From: Dipylidium caninum
Lineage: Eukaryota > Platyhelminthes > Cestoda > Cyclophyllidea > Dipylidiidae
Assembly: GCA_017562135.1 (NCBI GenBank)
Contig: QEYB01001003.1
Span: forward strand, 38,501 to 102,500
Direction of reading: 5' to 3'
DNA: 64,000 nucleotides
Made by a program: the position numbers and the translations under genes. Below are positions 60,948 through 64,000 of this stretch, piece by piece; positions within the stretch are counted from its first letter, which is position 1, and each line of letters begins with the position of its first letter. Below the pieces are notes generated by a model that searched no databases, had not been told where the DNA came from, and saw nothing but the letters and a program-made list of their open reading frames with translations.

Positions 60948-62123
60948 TGGTGAGAAGAGCACAGAAGGAACCGAATCAAGCTCGAGATATGTCAACGAAT
61001 ACCGAAGGCCAGGGAATAGAGCGCAACAGATTTAAACAAGATGGCAAAAATTCAGAAGGTAAAGAGTAAAGACAAAAAGTTTAAATAAAGATAACAATAA
61101 ATTAAAGTATAAGATAAATAACTAGAAAGTAAAATTACAAAAAAGACAAAATCTAAATGGTAATATGGCGAAGGGCGCGAGAAATAGCGGAACATAACAA
61201 AGGATTTCAAAGAGAATAAAGTTTCAAATACACACCCATTTAGGAGAACTGGATGGTAAAAGCGAAAGAAATCAAAGAAGACGAAAAAAAGCATAAACGT
61301 TAAAAATTTTAGGGAATAAATTCAGATGTAAAGAAAAATCGACAATATGTGCCATCACAAGCGTCCCCAACTAAACGATAACCAATCCCAAGAGGAATAG
61401 AATATCCACGCGCCTACCATCAAGTGAAAGACGTAGACCATAATGGAAATCAAACGTTCTATTTTAAAAGTCTAATATCAATTTCCTCTCCTCGCTTGTC
61501 AATCTCTCTCTCCATTCCTCATCTCATCTCTCTACTGCACGCTCTCTCTCCTCAACAGACTTCAGCTGACATCACCTGACATAATCTCACTTCACCAACA
61601 AGTCTTTCCACTCCAGTTCCTCTCTCCCCTCCTCTCGTCTCGCATTTTCCTTATTCTCCCCCTTACACCGGCACACCTCCACCTCCCGCACCGCATTCCG
61701 CGCACCTGTGTGCCGCCCCATTCGAGCGCATTTTCGAGCGCATGCACCCACTTGGGCTTAGGAAGTCCACGATAAGAAGGTGATGCGGCAGACGCAGAGA
61801 AAGGCGCAATCAGGGTGGGTTGCCATTGAGGTCGTGGATGAAGATGTGGAGGAAGGCGCACGTGGTGGCGCAGACACGAATGTAGGCTTCCGTGTGCGCG
61901 AGAGAGAGAGAGAGAGAGCGAGGCAGCGAGGAGGCACCGATAATTGGGAGCTGTGTGGAGGAGGAGGAGGGACGAGGGGAAGGCAAGGATGAGGTGTGAA
62001 GGCGAGCACGAGGGGGTGAGTGAGGGAGATAGCGAGGGAGCTGATCGACACTGACGTTAAGGTTGACGACACCGACACCGACGCCAGCCAAGGCGACGAC
62101 AACGCCAACGCCAACGCCAACGC
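60948..62123. other. Region upstream of the kinase; A-rich then C/T-rich
   Basis: The A-rich part (to about 61.45 kb) should contain the minus-strand promoter. A C/T-rich part follows, with a (GA)n tract at 61900-61918 and (CGCCAA)n at 62101-62122 next to the first tRNA. No protein gene was recognised. Confidence 0.45.
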
Positions 62124-62197
62124 GGCCGGATAGCTCAGTCGGTTAGAGCGTCGTGCTAATAACGCGAATGTCGAGGGTTCGAGCCCCTCTCTGGCCA
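62124..62197 (+). tRNA. tRNA-Ile: tRNA-Ile (AAT)
   Basis: 74 nt, no intron. The acceptor stem GGCCGGA pairs with TCTGGCC, followed by discriminator A. The D arm contains TAGCTCAGTCGGTTAGA (internal A box). The anticodon loop CTAATAA (62156-62162) has anticodon AAT at 62158-62160. The T arm contains GGTTCGAGCCC (B box). It is close to human tRNA-Ile-AAT. Confidence 0.97.
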
Positions 62198-62641
62198 GCC
62201 GACGCACCTTTTCACCTACCCCACGTCTCCCTTGCCCAACTTCTCTCGCCCACGCCCTCCCGCCTCCATTCTCCATCTCCCCCACTGTCCTCGCACACTG
62301 CACACTGTGTTTTCGTGCCTGCACCTGTCTGCCTTCCTGCCTGCCTGCCTGCCTGCTCTGCCTGCCACTGTCCTGCCTGCCACCTGCGCTGCCTGCCTGC
62401 CTTGCCTTCGCCCACTGCCTGCCTGCCTGCCTGCTGCGCTTCACTGCACCAGCCCACCCTGCGATATACGTCTCGTTGGCTGGCTGGCTGGCCAGGTCGG
62501 TGTGGCATGGCGCAGTCAGCAAAGACACTGACCGGGGTGTCACTCGCGGCGTAGAAGGAGGCGTAGGAAGTGGAAGGAGGAAGGGCGAGAAAGGCGAGAT
62601 AAAGGGGGACGAAGGGGAAGGGAGAATGGGGGGGAGCACTG
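62198..62641. repeat. (CCTG)n-rich tract between tRNA-Ile and tRNA-Arg
   Basis: A CTGC/CCTG tetranucleotide array, interrupted, at about 62330-62440. No gene was found in the rest of this gap. Confidence 0.85.
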
Positions 62642-62714
62642 CGACCCTGGCAGGACTCGAACCTGCAATCTTCTGATCCGAAGTCAGACGCCTTATCCAT
62701 TAGGCCACAAGGCC
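62642..62714 (-). tRNA. tRNA-Arg: tRNA-Arg (TCG)
   Basis: 73 nt, no intron. The acceptor GGCCTTG pairs with CAGGGTC, with two G-T pairs. The anticodon TCG lies at plus 62679-62681, within CTGACTTCGGATCAG. The T arm has GGTTCGAGTCC. It closely resembles human tRNA-Arg-TCG. Confidence 0.97.
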
Positions 62715-63287
62715 GCGATTCGAATCCCATCGCATCGCAGCGCAGCACAGCACAGCGCAGCACAGCACAGCACAGCATGCACTACCACGTTGAGCGAAGG
62801 AGAATGGCCCAACACCCCATCGCCACCCGCATCCCGCCCCACATCACCATTCACTTCTCCACCATCCCCCTTGCCTCCTCCCTACTCCACCTCTCCATTC
62901 TCCCCACTTCTGAATTCAATCACCCTCCCATCCACTTATTACCCTCCCTCGCCCTTCCTTCCCTCCTCCTTTCCTTCTTTCCTATTTTACCTACCTATCT
63001 GCTACCTGCTCACCTACGTACTACTCACTTCAACTCTGCCCTCACCGTTTCCTTCGCTCCGCATGCCTCTCAAGTGCACGAAGACACCGCTGTTCTCATC
63101 GTTCACACACCTGCCCTGTCGGTAGGCGTCCTCGTCACAGTGGTGGTGGTGGTGGTGTGTGGTGGTGGTGGTGGTGGTGGTTGGTGGTGGTGGTGGTGGT
63201 GGTGGTGTGGTGGTGAAGATGAAGAGAGAGGAGAAGGCACACAGCCTGTGGAGGTGTGAAGATTGTCGGCGGCGGACGCAGTCCGCC
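62715..63287. repeat. Microsatellites between tRNA-Arg and tRNA-Gln
   Basis: A (CAGCA/CAGCG)n array lies at about 62729-62778 and a (GGT)n array at about 63140-63215. The rest is C/T-rich. No gene was found. Confidence 0.85.
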
Positions 63288-63359
63288 GGTCCCATGGTGT
63301 AGTGGTTAGCACTCAGGACTTTGAATCCTGCGACCCGAGTTCGAATCTCGGTGGGACCT
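63288..63359 (+). tRNA. tRNA-Gln: tRNA-Gln (TTG)
   Basis: 72 nt, no intron. It starts GGTCCCATGGTGTAGTGG and ends TGGGACCT. The anticodon TTG lies at 63321-63323 in the loop CTTTGAA. It is nearly identical to human tRNA-Gln-TTG. Confidence 0.97.
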
Positions 63360-63704
63360 CTGTGTCTCTCGCTCGTCTTGCCACCCGACGTGTTCAACCG
63401 CGGCCGTTGTCGCCACCTTTACTACCCATCTCCCTCGTGAGGGCCGCTCCCGCCCCAACCGCTGTCTTGTTGCCACACTCGCAAGCGCCTCGTCCTCTCC
63501 TCCGCACCGCCGTCAAGCGATCTGGCGACCAAGACGACTAAGACGGCCAAGAGGCTGGTGGAATAGGTGGCGGAATATGCCTGCCACTCCCCACTCCGCC
63601 GCCGCAGGCGTCGCCTGTGCGCCTGTGCCGCCTTTGACGACATGAGCGAGAAAAGCCGGGTCAAGACCAGTCGATCAAAGGCGGCAATTCACCATCAGAC
63701 GACC
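63360..63704. other. Gap between tRNA-Gln and tRNA-His
   Basis: 345 bp of C-rich sequence. Nothing was recognised. Confidence 0.6.
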
Positions 63705-63776
63705 TGCCGTAACCAGGATTCGAACCTGGGTTCTCGCGGCCACAACGCGATGTCCTAACCACTAGACTATTACGGC
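63705..63776 (-). tRNA. tRNA-His: tRNA-His (GTG)
   Basis: 72 nt, no intron. The acceptor GCCGTAA pairs with TTACGGC. The anticodon GTG lies at plus 63741-63743 in loop TTGTGGC, with stem TCGCG/CGCGA. The extra 5' G at position -1 is normally added after transcription. Confidence 0.97.
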
Positions 63777-64000
63777 ACCGCACGTATTCTGCCCTCTGCC
63801 TCCACCAAACTGCCTGCCTCTGCCCTCTGCCCTCTGCCCTCTGCCCTCTGCCCTCTGCCCAACTGCCACGAGTCGGCCCTCGGCCTCATCTGGCCCTCGC
63901 GCGCCCCCTCGCGCCTTCTCCCGCCTCCTCCGGCTCGCCTCTCAACAGCCAACACGACCAAAACTGCCACAGGCGGACACGCCATCACGTCATCACGCCA
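63777..64000. repeat. (CCTCTGC)n array after tRNA-His
   Basis: A heptanucleotide array (CTGCCCT register) runs over about 63817-63860. The remaining sequence to the window edge is C-rich, with no gene. Confidence 0.85.

Noticed and set aside
61758..62778. Long open frames of 188 and 293 codons across the tRNA genes
   Set aside because: They overlap tRNA-Ile and tRNA-Arg and translate simple repeats.
1..64000. CRISPR arrays, bacterial operons, phage or plasmid features
   Set aside because: None is present; all recognisable genes are eukaryotic nuclear genes with spliceosomal introns.

Overview
The window looks like nuclear DNA of a parasitic flatworm, most likely a tapeworm (cestode). The genes are eukaryotic, split by GT-AG introns, and many introns are only 31-42 nt long, which I associate with flatworms. 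The species assignment is inference. Protein identities were made by eye against remembered family sequences; no search was run.

Layout, left to right. A minus-strand exon of a BTAF1/Mot1-like TBP regulator (2118-2241) lies upstream of a divergent plus-strand ALYREF mRNA-export adaptor (4143-6342). A plus-strand headcase (HECA) gene ends at 16397; its conserved C-terminal half is clear and its N-terminal part was not found. UQCRC2, the core 2 subunit of complex III, follows (17395-19167), then a SERBP1/HABP4-type RGG protein (20468-22199) and a single-exon ALG10 glucosyltransferase (26507-27841). A broken mariner transposon lies at 29.88-30.85 kb. A complete minus-strand CZIB zinc protein (33310-34387) and a plus-strand MARCH-type RING-CH ubiquitin ligase (about 39008-39929) come next.

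From about 39.9 to 48.3 kb the DNA is GC-rich and gene-poor. It contains a large imperfect palindrome: arms 44170-45954 and 46531-48341 around a 576-bp unique spacer. A weak secreted-peptide candidate lies at 41701-42030. To the right is a tight gene group: dephospho-CoA kinase DCAKD (49543-53266, +), TRAPPC12 (53950-56757, +) and a deoxynucleoside kinase of the TK2/dNK family (57832-60947, -). The last 2 kb hold four tRNA genes on alternating strands (Ile-AAT, Arg-TCG, Gln-TTG, His-GTG) among microsatellites.

Most genes are unrelated housekeeping functions: mRNA export, respiration, N-glycan assembly, CoA synthesis, vesicle tethering and nucleotide salvage. I see no operon-like pathway cluster. 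The most noteworthy points are the palindrome, the widespread micro-introns, tiny first coding exons, and four 1-bp frame breaks in UQCRC2 and TRAPPC12, three of them at homopolymers. The breaks are more likely sequence errors than gene decay.
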